From the NCBI RefSeq assembly GCF_001541225.1, contig NZ_LMTS01000025.1, positions 63,585-127,584 of the forward strand: a stretch of DNA of 64,000 nt, written 5' to 3'. The notes below the pieces were generated by a model. That model made no database searches. It had not been told where the DNA came from and saw nothing but the letters and a program-made list of their open reading frames with translations. A program made the translations under genes and the position numbers. Shown one piece after another: positions 7,266 through 15,625 of this stretch (positions are counted from its first letter, which is position 1; each line of letters starts with the position of its first letter). The DNA comes from Variovorax sp. WDL1. GTDB lineage: Bacteria; Pseudomonadota; Gammaproteobacteria; Burkholderiales; Burkholderiaceae_C.

Positions 7266-9413
7266 CTACTTGACGGCGACAGGCCGCGGCAGCCGCAAAG
7301 CAGGCATCGACCGTTTGCGAAAGCCTGGCAGGGCCTCCAGCATCTTTCGGCCCCACTGGGTGTAGATGAGCCGCTTGTCGAAGACCACGATTCGGCCCCT
7401 GTCCGATTCACGGCGCATCAGGCGGCCCACCATCTGGATGAGCTTGGTCAGTGCGTCGGGCATCGCACGTTGGGCGAAGTACTCCTTGCCCAAGACCTCG
7501 GCGAGCTCCTGCTCGACAGGCGAGGTCGGGACTGCGAAAGGAATCGCGCAGATGATGACGTTCACACAGTAGGCGCCGGGAAGGTCGAGGCCCTCCGCCA
7601 TTGTTGCCAGGCCGCACAGGATGCTGCCCCGTCCCCGGTCGATGCGGTCCTTGTGCTCATGAATCAGTTCCTTGATGCCAAGGTCGCCCTGAGCAAGAAC
7701 CGCGTTTCCGAAGTGCTTGTTCAATGTCGGCAGCAGCGCGTTCATCAACGAGCGCGATGGAAACAGGATGAGAGTTCCCTCGGACGCATCGATATTTGCC
7801 GGCATGTTCAGCTGCAGCTCCTCGATGTACTTCTCCCGTTCATCTTGGCGCGGGCTGTACTTCATGTCGATGAGCTCGATGGTGTTGTTGCGGTAAGGGA
7901 AGATGGGGTCGAGCTTCATCGTGCGCAGCACGTCACCGACACCGACGCGTGCCCGGAAGCGGTCAAACCCGTCGAAATCCTGAAGCGTTGCCGACACCAT
8001 CGCGACGATGGCCCGCTCGCTGTCCCACAGCAGGCGACGCAGGACGTCTGCGCCTTCGAGCGGCGACACGTGAATGCTCGCCACCTCCGGCGTGCCGCCT
8101 TTGAACACCCAGCGAACTGCCCGGTCCGGCGCAGAGAACAGCTCGAGCCCCTTGACGATGGATGACAGCTGCGAGCCGAAGAAGGCGCACTGGTACAGGA
8201 GCTCGCCTATCGGCCCCTTCAATTCCGGGCTCTTCTCCGGAAGATTCGTTTTCTTGAGGGCCGCGCTGGCCTCCTTGATGCTCTCTTGCAAGAGCCGCGC
8301 ATGGTCCAGCGCATGGGTCGCGGCCTTCAGCACGGAGGTGTCGAGCTTTCCGGCCGGGAAGCGATACTGATTGGTCTCCGGCTCCACCGTGATGGTCGAC
8401 AGGGAGTCCTTCAAGCCAGCGAGCCCGTTCACCAGGCCACCGGTGTCGAAATCGTGCGCGCTGAGCTTGGCCTTCTCGAACAGGCGCACCAGCTCCCCCT
8501 TGCGCTGCCACCCCTTCGAGAAGCCGGCCATCCGACCGAGGTTGGCAACGCAGTCGTCGAGCACGAGGTTTGCCGAGCCTACGTCGATTGCCTTGTCAGG
8601 CAGATGATGGGCCTCGTCAAAAACGAGGAGATAGCGGCCGCCGGGGAACAGAGCATCGGTGGGGCTTTCCTTGGCCATGGCCAGGTCAGCCAAGACAAGG
8701 TCGTGGTTGGCCACGATGATTTTGGCTTCCGACAGGACCCGGCGCGACGCCAGGAAGGGGCACTCGCTGTGGAACTCGCACTTATGACCGAGACAGGTCT
8801 CGGACTTGGCTGCCACTTCCTTCCAACTGCCCGGTGTCTTGTCCGGGTAGCTGTCGACGTCCCCGTTCCAGGCGCCGCCGCGCCAGTGGTCGAGCATTGA
8901 CTTCACGTCGACGGACACATCGACGTTCTCGTTGGAGCCCTGGTCGAAGAAGTCGAATTGGTTTTCCGCGTCGCCCTGGTTGGAAATGCGCTCGGCCGAG
9001 TTGACGCAGAAATAGCGACCGCGGCCTTTGGCCACGACCGCGTCCCGCTCGCTTTGAACAATGCGCGCCTTGACCAGCGTTGGAAGGTCGCCCTGCATGA
9101 TTTGGGTTTGGAGGCCAACCGTCGCTGTCGCGATGACGACCGGGACCTCCTTTGTGGTCCGCAGCTTTTCCGAGGCAGCGATTGCGCCGACCAAGTAGGC
9201 GATGGTCTTTCCGGTGCCGGTGGGTGCCTCGGCAGCGATGGGCTCGTCGGCCACCATTGCACGGCAAACCTGCCGAGACAACTCAACCTGACCGTCGCGG
9301 ACGATGAAGCCGGGGAGCTGGCCAAGCCGCTCGTAGCACTCGTCGATGAAGGTAAAAGCCGCGTCGGATGATTCGAGGCGGCTTGCGTTTGCGATTGGAA
9401 TGACCTGTCCCAT
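7266..9413 (-). CDS. DinG/XPD-type Fe-S ATP-dependent DNA helicase
   Basis: The protein has 715 residues and the superfamily 2 DinG layout: Walker A EAPTGTGKT (about 63-70), the first Fe-S cysteine in GRYFCVNS and further ones in CLGHKCEFHSEC, DEAH box FDEAHHL, motif III region MVSATL, and motif VI QMVGRLMRRESDRG near the C-terminus. DinG-type helicases unwind 5'-overhang DNA, D-loops and R-loops. The start at ATG 9413 or TTG 9422 is not resolved; neither has a strong ribosome-binding site. The gene stands alone between the transfer genes and the maintenance region, so it may serve plasmid replication or transfer (inference). Confidence 0.85.
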   Translation of the reverse strand: MGQVIPIANASRLESSDAAFTFIDECYERLGQLPGFIVRDGQVELSRQVCRAMVADEPIAAEAPTGTGKTIAYLVGAIAASEKLRTTKEVPVVIATATVGLQTQIMQGDLPTLVKARIVQSERDAVVAKGRGRYFCVNSAERISNQGDAENQFDFFDQGSNENVDVSVDVKSMLDHWRGGAWNGDVDSYPDKTPGSWKEVAAKSETCLGHKCEFHSECPFLASRRVLSEAKIIVANHDLVLADLAMAKESPTDALFPGGRYLLVFDEAHHLPDKAIDVGSANLVLDDCVANLGRMAGFSKGWQRKGELVRLFEKAKLSAHDFDTGGLVNGLAGLKDSLSTITVEPETNQYRFPAGKLDTSVLKAATHALDHARLLQESIKEASAALKKTNLPEKSPELKGPIGELLYQCAFFGSQLSSIVKGLELFSAPDRAVRWVFKGGTPEVASIHVSPLEGADVLRRLLWDSERAIVAMVSATLQDFDGFDRFRARVGVGDVLRTMKLDPIFPYRNNTIELIDMKYSPRQDEREKYIEELQLNMPANIDASEGTLILFPSRSLMNALLPTLNKHFGNAVLAQGDLGIKELIHEHKDRIDRGRGSILCGLATMAEGLDLPGAYCVNVIICAIPFAVPTSPVEQELAEVLGKEYFAQRAMPDALTKLIQMVGRLMRRESDRGRIVVFDKRLIYTQWGRKMLEALPGFRKRSMPALRLPRPVAVK

Positions 9414-9810
9414 ACTGTCCAATAGTTACCAGGGCCCGAGAAGGCCCAACCTTGCGACAGAGTAGAAAGAGGCTTTAAACGGCTTCGCCGCACCGGTCCG
9501 AGAAAGCGGTTCAGGTGCTAGCCGCCCTACCCTCGGCTGCTTGCGCCTGGACCCAGGCGCAGCTATTTACACCCGTTACGCTTGCCACCTGTTACGCAGG
9601 CGATGGAAAATTCAATGTTTCACGGCATTTTCACAAGGTGGCTTGCAGTTGTGAAAAATCGATGTGTGGCAACGACTTAGCGGCTTGGGACCGGTCAAAC
9701 GGCGAGTTGACGTGTGTGGATGTTTCACGAAATGCACCAGTTTGCGGCTTAGCTGGGATAATCAGGCCGTAAATCTTTACGCCAAGTCTTAAGCCACCAC
9801 CACCACAACA
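9414..9810. promoter_or_regulatory. Divergent intergenic region between dinG-like and kfrA-like genes, with an inverted repeat
   Basis: This stretch of about 400 bases has no supported gene. It holds an inverted repeat TTTTCACAA (9628-9636) / TTGTGAAAA (9649-9657) with a 12-base spacer, two copies of GTTTCACG (around 9618 and 9722), and two GTTACGC repeats near 9577 and 9591. KfrA-type proteins bind operators ahead of their own gene, so the inverted repeat is a candidate operator. A GATAAT at 9757-9762 could be a -10 element for kfrA. Confidence 0.4.
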
Positions 9811-10524
9811 ATGGCAGCAACCCCCTCCGATACCCGCAAGCGCGTTCGGGAAATTGCCGACCAGCTCCTCGCCGCCGGTACAGCCCCGACCTCCACTCTG
9901 GTGCGGAAGCTGCTTGGTAAGGGCAGTTTCGAGACAATCGTCGGCGAGTTGAAGCTGTGGGAAGCTGACCGCCAGCGCCCCCTGCCGAACAAGCGAGACC
10001 CCACTGCTGAGGCCCTCGATAGGGTGGGAGCTCAGCAAGCCGCAGAGTTGATTGCTCAGGCTGCGGACGCCTCGAAGTCACTGACTGCTGCGGTTGCCAG
10101 CGTCCGCTTGGCAGCGTCAGAGATTGCAAGTTTCCCTGCCCTGGTTGCCACCCTTACAGAGCAGGTGAGAGCGCTCACGCAAGTCGTCGAGGACGACCGG
10201 AAGGCGATGCGGGACGAACTCGCAAAGGCGAATGCGCGCTACGAAGGCGTCCAGAAGTACGCCATGACCGCTATTGAGGCGGCCCGCGCCGAGAGTCGAA
10301 TGCTCCAGGAGCAACTCGCCCAAACGGGGGATAAGACTGGTGCCCGCGAATCGGCTTATCGTCAGCAGGCTGAAGACCTCCGGGTCCTCGTGCATCAGCT
10401 TCAGGGTCGCCTCGCCGAGCAAGGTAAGCGCAGTGACGACGTTGTTGTGCCTCCGCGACTCGACTTTGACCAAAAGCGTCCTGTACGTTTATCCAGTTAT
10501 GAGCCCACTGGGCGGACCACCTAA
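9811..10524 (+). CDS. KfrA-like plasmid DNA-binding coiled-coil protein
   Basis: The protein has 237 residues. The N-terminal domain (about 8-55: KRVREIADQLLAAG, then VRKLLGKGSFETI, then ELKLW) fits the KfrA N-terminal DNA-binding domain. It is followed by a long alpha-helical coiled coil rich in Ala/Glu/Arg (about 75-210) and a basic tail. KfrA proteins of broad-host-range plasmids are autoregulators that also support partition and nucleoid-like organisation. The position next to parAB and a palindrome array agrees with that. The start is the only reasonable ATG; its ribosome-binding site is weak. Confidence 0.78.
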   Translation: MAATPSDTRKRVREIADQLLAAGTAPTSTLVRKLLGKGSFETIVGELKLWEADRQRPLPNKRDPTAEALDRVGAQQAAELIAQAADASKSLTAAVASVRLAASEIASFPALVATLTEQVRALTQVVEDDRKAMRDELAKANARYEGVQKYAMTAIEAARAESRMLQEQLAQTGDKTGARESAYRQQAEDLRVLVHQLQGRLAEQGKRSDDVVVPPRLDFDQKRPVRLSSYEPTGRTT

Positions 10525-10563
10525 ACTGGCCGCCTGCGGCACCGCTGTCCCCAAGTATTTTGG

Positions 10564-10908
10564 TTGTCCCTAGTAGGGACAACACGACTTGCTGCCGAAC
10601 CCGCCCCGTCCAGGTAGGGACTCAATTCACCTGTCCTACTCGCCGGTCGCTCGACGCTTGCACGCTGCTCGCGGACGTCGAAGGCGTGGTGGCAATCTGT
10701 CCCGGGAGTTTGTCCCTACTAGGGACAAAAGGCCTTCACGCCGCTGCTGGAATTCGAAAATGCGTCGCTGCGGGGTGACTCTGTCCCAGGGAATTTAGTT
10801 TGTCCCTACTAGGGACAAGACGCCGTCACGCTGCTGCTGGAAGTCGAAAATGCGTCGCTGCGGGGTAACTCTGTCCCAGGGAATCTAGTTTGTCCCTACT
10901 AGGGACAA
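10564..10908. repeat. Array of four 19-bp palindromes, candidate centromere (parS) of ParAB1
   Basis: Four near-identical palindromes lie at 10564-10582 (TTGTCCCTAGTAGGGACAA), 10710-10728, 10800-10818 and 10890-10908 (TTGTCCCTACTAGGGACAA). The last three are spaced exactly 90 bases apart, and the DNA between them is itself a 90-base tandem repeat carrying CTGTCCCAGGG half-sites. There is no supported gene in 10525-10988. The array sits between kfrA and parB1, where plasmids place ParB-binding centromere sites or KfrA/KorB-like operators. ParB binding is inferred. Confidence 0.7.
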
Positions 10909-10988
10909 CGTGCGAAGCAGACCTTGTTAGCCTCGCCGGCGCATGCAGCTCATTGTTCTCGTGTGGGTCAGAGGGGCGCCAGAAAAGC

Positions 10989-11009
10989 AAAGGGCCCGAG
11001 GGCCCCTTT
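10989..11009 (-). terminator. Hairpin after parB1
   Basis: AAAGGGCCC and GGGCCCCTTT form a stem (one bulged C) just downstream of the minus-strand parB1 stop, followed on that strand by a T-rich stretch (TTTGCTTTTCT). It probably ends the parA1-parB1 transcript. Confidence 0.55.
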
Positions 11010-11012
11010 ACT

Positions 11013-11981
11013 TCAGCTGAGCGATTTTAGTTTTGCGATGCGGTCCTTGATGAGCTCAGTAATGATTCTCTCAAGTTCATCAGCTTCCTGCGCTGATGTG
11101 AAAGCCATCGACAACAAGCCGTCCCGGCGTCTAATTCGGACGTAGCGCGTACCGTCAACCGCTAGGTCCGTACTTGGCTGCCTCCGGCGTTCCGCGTTCT
11201 TCTCTTTTGGGGGCGCTGTCACCCACGCAGGCGCCTTGCTTGCCTTCAGCTTACCCTCCACGACCAACTCGACGGCCTGAACAACGCGGTCGCCATGGTC
11301 CTTTGCAAGCGCCGCGAGCAGTTCGACCACGTTTGCCCCTATGACAGACGGCTTAGAAGCAACCAGCTGGCGGGCTGCTGCAGGCAAGCGTTCGAACGAA
11401 AGCAACCTGGCGACCTGCGACTTGCTGAGCCCTGACTCTGTCTCGAGCTCCCGAACTGTAAAACTGCGACTAGCCTTCCGCTGCGCGAGGCCCAAGTATT
11501 TCGCGTAGTCCGTCAGTTGAGGCGCAAGAAGATTGTCATAAAACGTGACTCGTTCGGCCTCATCATCCGACGCTTCACGGATGGTGACAAGCCACTCTTC
11601 CCGACCCAGCTCAAGCAGAGCTGCCTTGCGATGACGCCCGGCCAGAATCTGGAACCGTCCGGCGGCGGCCGGGCGTAGCTGCGCCGGTGTCGTTTGCGGG
11701 TTCTCCTTTAGGTTCGCCTTCAGGTTCGCGACGCGAACGGGGTCGAGAGGGCTTGAATGAAATGGCCCGTCATCGCACAGGTCTAGCCTGATTACCAGAG
11801 CCTTGCCTTGTTCTTTCTTGAGCCGTTCAATCTCCGCCTTGCTCTCAAGGTGCCCGCCCGTCAGGTTCATCAGCTGAGTCGGCGCAGGCAATGGCCGTTG
11901 CCGCACCATAGCCGGCGACGTCGGACCTGACAGGACTGCATCGCTGATTGCGCTCAGTTGTTCTCTGCCTTTTGTTGCCAT
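11013..11981 (-). CDS. parB: ParB-family partition protein (system 1)
   Basis: The protein has 322 residues of the ParB/RepB type: the nuclease-like N-terminal domain with LKENPQTTPAQLRPAAAG then ILAGRHRKAALLELG (the conserved GxRRxxA box), a central helix-turn-helix region (FTVRELETESGLSKSQVARLL), and a C-terminal part with a basic region and helices for dimerisation. The family binds parS DNA and works with ParA to segregate plasmids. It lies four bases after the parA1 stop with AGGAG before the ATG, so the two are one operon. The palindromes at 10564-10908 are its likely target. Confidence 0.88.
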   Translation of the reverse strand: MATKGREQLSAISDAVLSGPTSPAMVRQRPLPAPTQLMNLTGGHLESKAEIERLKKEQGKALVIRLDLCDDGPFHSSPLDPVRVANLKANLKENPQTTPAQLRPAAAGRFQILAGRHRKAALLELGREEWLVTIREASDDEAERVTFYDNLLAPQLTDYAKYLGLAQRKASRSFTVRELETESGLSKSQVARLLSFERLPAAARQLVASKPSVIGANVVELLAALAKDHGDRVVQAVELVVEGKLKASKAPAWVTAPPKEKNAERRRQPSTDLAVDGTRYVRIRRRDGLLSMAFTSAQEADELERIITELIKDRIAKLKSLS

Positions 11982-11985
11982 CTTG

Positions 11986-13242
11986 TTACTCCTGTTCCGT
12001 CGCCGGAATCTGCCACACCTTCCGGCGAGTCATGAAATCAATCTCATCGACCAGCTTGTCGTAAGCGTCGCGTGCGCGCGAGAGCGTCTTAGCAGAACCC
12101 GCGTACCGTTCGACGTCGTAGACAGTGGAGTACTTGGCCCCTTCCATTCCCACGGCGGCCGTGTCGGGAATTTCCGTTTGCGTCAACATGTCTCCGTAGG
12201 AACCTTGCATCCACTTGAGAATCTCCTTCGTATACATGCGTTGGTGGTTCACCTTGCTCGGCACTGCAGCCACCCACGCGAAATCCTTCTGGCCCAACGC
12301 CAATCCAGTGCTTAGCTCCGACAGCATCGTCCAGAATTGCGCAGAGCTGACGAAGTCGATGCCTTCGGGCGGAAGCGGCAGGAGCAGCGCGTCGGCTGCC
12401 CAAATGGTTGTCATGTTCATGTACGACAGCGCCGGCGGGGTGTCGATGATGATGTAGTCGTACTGTTCACGAATCCCGGCATCAAGCGCCTTGTTTAGCA
12501 CGTCCCAGAACTTGAACTCCTCGCCCCGGTTGTTTGCTTCCAACTGCCGCAAGGGCAAATAGAACTCACCCTGAGCAATCGCATGTGAGGCCGGCACCAA
12601 GTCAATCCCGTCCCAGTACGTCGCTTGAATCGACTCCTGCAGTGTGTCCCGTGCAATCTCGGAGGTCGCGTGCATCATTAAGGGCAGCACTGTTTCGCTC
12701 TCGGGTATGAACCCCGGCGTCAGGCCGAAGAGGGCAGACATTGACCCTTGCGGGTCGTAGTCAATGCATAGGACGTCATAGCCCTTCAAGCTCAAGGCCT
12801 GAGCCGTGCTCATGGCGGTCACAGTTTTACTGACCCCGCCCTTGAAATTGGCCACCGTTATGGTGGCGCCCGGCAAGCCGGGGGGACGGCCTGGCTTGCG
12901 GGTCGCCTTGACCCAGGCGCGGGCCTCAGACAGGGTGAAGCGGCGATTGCGCTCACTGCCGCCGTCGGCTTTGCCCTTGATGCCATCGCTCAATCCAGGT
13001 TCGAGCCCGCGGTCGAGTAGACGCAACATCTGGTCGCGAGACCTTCCGCATAGTTCCGCCAGCTTCGTCGCATTGAACTCCGGCGCCTTCTTGGCGGTTC
13101 CGCTAAAGAGATATTCTTTGAGCCGAGCTGTCTGGATTTCCAAGCGCTCGCCCAGCGCCGTTATGTCCTCCATGGTCACTCGAGAACTGACCAGGCTCAC
13201 CGGCAACTTGTCGGCAAGCCCATCCTCAATCGCGCTATCCAT
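11986..13242 (-). CDS. parA: ParA-family ATPase with N-terminal DNA-binding region (system 1)
   Basis: The protein has 418 residues. The N-terminal 110 residues contain a helix-turn-helix-like segment (AELCGRSRDQMLRLLDRGLEPG and RRFTLSEARAW), as in type Ia ParA proteins such as P1 ParA/SopA that repress their own promoter. The deviant Walker A is FKGGVSKT (about 140), followed by VLCIDYDPQGS and YIIIDTPPA. The second ATG (13242) is chosen over the one at 13248 because AAGAGG ends six bases before it but would abut the first. Partition ATPase, working with ParB1. Confidence 0.9.
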   Translation of the reverse strand: MDSAIEDGLADKLPVSLVSSRVTMEDITALGERLEIQTARLKEYLFSGTAKKAPEFNATKLAELCGRSRDQMLRLLDRGLEPGLSDGIKGKADGGSERNRRFTLSEARAWVKATRKPGRPPGLPGATITVANFKGGVSKTVTAMSTAQALSLKGYDVLCIDYDPQGSMSALFGLTPGFIPESETVLPLMMHATSEIARDTLQESIQATYWDGIDLVPASHAIAQGEFYLPLRQLEANNRGEEFKFWDVLNKALDAGIREQYDYIIIDTPPALSYMNMTTIWAADALLLPLPPEGIDFVSSAQFWTMLSELSTGLALGQKDFAWVAAVPSKVNHQRMYTKEILKWMQGSYGDMLTQTEIPDTAAVGMEGAKYSTVYDVERYAGSAKTLSRARDAYDKLVDEIDFMTRRKVWQIPATEQE

Positions 13243-13918
13243 AAGCATCCTCTTAGATTGTTAGTGACCGCCACAAATGCGCAGTCGCGTTGACGAGCGG
13301 ATTCTGCCAGCACTTTTGTCGCTTGCGTGCGAAATACCAAAAAACTGACGAAGGACACGCGAAAACGGCACGTTTACGCCGTCTCCCAAAAATTAGCTCA
13401 CCTTTGCCGGCCTGCGTACGGTGGTCTGGTCGCCAACTCTCCCCCCTGACAACAACTTAGCTCTCAAAGCTCGGCTCCGTCGAGGTTGGCACCATCCGTA
13501 AGCTAGCGCATGTTGCTGATACCCGGGCCTTCATTCAGCATCTTTCGTATCGGTTTTTGGCTCCCGAGCGCGGTTTCGACGGCTCCTAAAGGTGAGTGGA
13601 TTTGTTATCCACAGGCGGCCGACAAACGCTCACCTGACCAACAAATCAACACACCACAAGGCGGACAAGGGCTCACCGAACCCCGACACCCTCGGCATAT
13701 CCACAGCCCTGAGCCCGAAAACGCCTCCCAATCAGCGTAAAAGCGCTCACCCGATTGACGCTAACACGTTGATTCCTCACAGTAATTTCAACAGTAAACA
13801 ATTCAACGGCTCAACAGGAGTCTTCAACAGAAGAAGTCAAACAGCAGTCATGTCTCGGTCCATCTGAAGACGCGAACGCAAAGCCTTAAAACTCACCGTT
13901 AAGGCATAATCGACGCCA
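13243..13918. other. Probable origin of replication (oriV) with DnaA box and GCTCACC iterons
   Basis: This 676-base region lies between parA1 and rep and has no supported gene. It contains a perfect DnaA box TTATCCACA (13605-13613), a near match ATATCCACA (13697-13705), and repeated GCTCACC motifs at 13396-13402, 13628-13634, 13671-13677 and 13745-13751, with ACTCACC variants at 13891-13897 and (inverted) 13591-13597. The right half (13770-13900) is locally AT-rich. This is the expected make-up of an iteron origin served by the adjacent Rep protein. It must also hold the divergent promoters of parA1 and rep. Confidence 0.75.
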
Positions 13919-15475
13919 ATGACCACCCTCCCATCCTCACCGCAAGCTGTATGGCCGCTGCAGGCTAGCCTGCTGGCAGGGGATGGCGAACCTCCGCGGC
14001 CCGCGAGACGACGTGCTAAGAAGGGTTCGAGCGATACAGCTGGAAAAGGGAGTGCAGCCGAAGGGAAGGAGCTCGACCGGTTCATCAAGACCGTCGCTCC
14101 CGACGGCGGATACCTACGTAAGCCAGTAGAAGCGATTCTTGTAACGCCCAAGGAAGGTAAGCTGACGCTGCAGGCTCGGCGATTCCACAACGTTCTCCTG
14201 AGGCATGCCCAGGCAAGCCCATTGCCCGCGCCCGGGGAACGCTTCCAGATGCCGCTGTCGCAGTTCGTGCAGAACACGAGGCTTGAGCAGGTCAATAACG
14301 CATACCTGGCGGAGGTCCTACGGATGCTCATGACCACCACCGTCGAGTGGGGGGACGCATCGGCAAAGCTTTCTGGCCCGGAATACAAGTGGTCGGCGGC
14401 CACCCTTATCTCGCACGCAACGATTCAAAAGCGGGTGGGAGAGGTACCGGTTCTGCTCTACGACTTCGACCCCGACCTCAGACAGAAGATGCTGCGGCCG
14501 GAGTTCTACGCAAAAGTGGCTCTAGACGTCGGGCCAAAGATGTCGACTCACGCAGCACACGTCCTGTACGAACTGGGGCAACGGTACTTCAACGACGGCA
14601 AGGGATTCCAGAGCCAAGCGCTCCCCTGGCGCCAGTGGGTCGTGCCGCTCACCGGAAACGCCGACAGGCAAGTGGAGGGGCTCGAGTACAAGACATTCAT
14701 GAGGGACGTTCTCAAGCCGGCGCTCCGGGACGTGAATGACCCGAACGTGCCGCAGATTCCGTTCACCATTGCCATCCATGAGCAACGCCTCGGCCGCCGA
14801 GTTGAATTCATCCGCTTCATCGTCCAGCCGAAGCGACAAGGAAGGTCAGCAAAGCTCGGGACTAAGGACGGACTCGAGATGCCGACGGAGGACCTCACCC
14901 TCATTGCACGAGCCATCCACCTGGGTATCTCGCAACACGAAGCTGAGGGAATCTACGAAAAGTACGGGCCACGCATGGGGGCCGGCCTTGAAGCCATGGA
15001 ACGCCGCAAACTGAGCGAACCCATCGCCAACCCGGCAAACTATTTGCGGAAAGTCATTGTGGCCCAGCCGCCCTCAAGGGAGGACGTCCTGGACGTCGAG
15101 GTCAAAGCCATCGGCAAGCCCTTGCAGACGGCCGACACGACGACTAAGAACAACCTGGCGGTGCTCCGCAAGAGGCACGAAGAGTCACTTTTGAACGACG
15201 CAGAGGCGTTGCTGAATGAGAGTACTGCTCAGATGCGTCGAGCAGAGTACGAGTGTTTCGAGCGTGACGTTCTTGAAGACCTTAAGACGCCCCTGCAACG
15301 GGCCTGGCGCGAATTCCGCCGCAAGGACGTCAGCTCGGAGGCGAAACTTCCAATGTTTTTGCGGGACACCTTCCTGCGCTGGTACATCCGGGACAAGGGC
15401 TGGAAGGCTCTGGACTCGGATGACCTGCTGCATTGGGGTGCCCAACGGGGCCTGGTCGAGTTCAGGACGGCCTGA
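13919..15475 (+). CDS. Plasmid replication initiator (Rep, winged-helix iteron-binding type)
   Basis: The protein has 518 residues. The N-terminal 45 residues are basic and low in complexity. The centre (about 85-310) contains two winged-helix-like segments with the Rep initiator pattern (RRFHNVLLRHAQ, then NAYLAEVLRMLMTTTVEW, then YELGQRYFNDG, then FKDVLKPALRDVN-like helix, then RRVEFIRFIVQPKR). The remaining 200 residues are an extra helical C-terminal part. It sits beside an origin with iterons and a DnaA box, with partition genes on both sides. It is larger than common Rep_3 proteins (250-400 residues). The stop codon overlaps a ParB2-type palindrome. Confidence 0.82.
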   Translation: MTTLPSSPQAVWPLQASLLAGDGEPPRPARRRAKKGSSDTAGKGSAAEGKELDRFIKTVAPDGGYLRKPVEAILVTPKEGKLTLQARRFHNVLLRHAQASPLPAPGERFQMPLSQFVQNTRLEQVNNAYLAEVLRMLMTTTVEWGDASAKLSGPEYKWSAATLISHATIQKRVGEVPVLLYDFDPDLRQKMLRPEFYAKVALDVGPKMSTHAAHVLYELGQRYFNDGKGFQSQALPWRQWVVPLTGNADRQVEGLEYKTFMRDVLKPALRDVNDPNVPQIPFTIAIHEQRLGRRVEFIRFIVQPKRQGRSAKLGTKDGLEMPTEDLTLIARAIHLGISQHEAEGIYEKYGPRMGAGLEAMERRKLSEPIANPANYLRKVIVAQPPSREDVLDVEVKAIGKPLQTADTTTKNNLAVLRKRHEESLLNDAEALLNESTAQMRRAEYECFERDVLEDLKTPLQRAWREFRRKDVSSEAKLPMFLRDTFLRWYIRDKGWKALDSDDLLHWGAQRGLVEFRTA

Positions 15476-15490
15476 TTTCGTCGACAAAAT
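15475..15490. promoter_or_regulatory. Candidate parS2 site A
   Basis: ATTTCGTCGACAAAAT, an imperfect 16-bp palindrome (ideal ATTTTGTCGACAAAAT), overlaps the rep stop codon. The same 16 bases recur at 17591-17606 on the other side of parB2-parA2, and a one-base-different version lies at 15584-15599. I infer ParB2 binding. Confidence 0.6.
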
Positions 15491-15536
15491 CGGCGTGGGC
15501 ACCTGACCGACCGAGGGCCGCACCGGATTGTGTAAA

Positions 15537-15558
15537 GGCCGTAAGCGGATTTACGGCC
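15537..15558. terminator. Possible bidirectional hairpin between rep and parB2
   Basis: GGCCGTAA (15537-15544) and TTACGGCC (15551-15558) form a perfect 8-bp stem with a 6-base loop between the convergent rep and parB2 genes. The flanking T-run is short, so the terminator role is uncertain. Confidence 0.4.
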
Positions 15559-15583
15559 CTGCAGCCTACCCCTGAATACCGCG

Positions 15584-15599
15584 ATTTTGGCGACAAAAT
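15584..15599. promoter_or_regulatory. Candidate parS2 site B
   Basis: ATTTTGGCGACAAAAT, a near palindrome matching site A at 14 of 16 positions, lies 26 bases downstream of the parB2 stop. It shares the outer arms ATTT/AAAAT and the CGAC core. Confidence 0.55.
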
Positions 15600-15625
15600 C
15601 CCGATGTCTGGAGCAGGGGAGGGCG

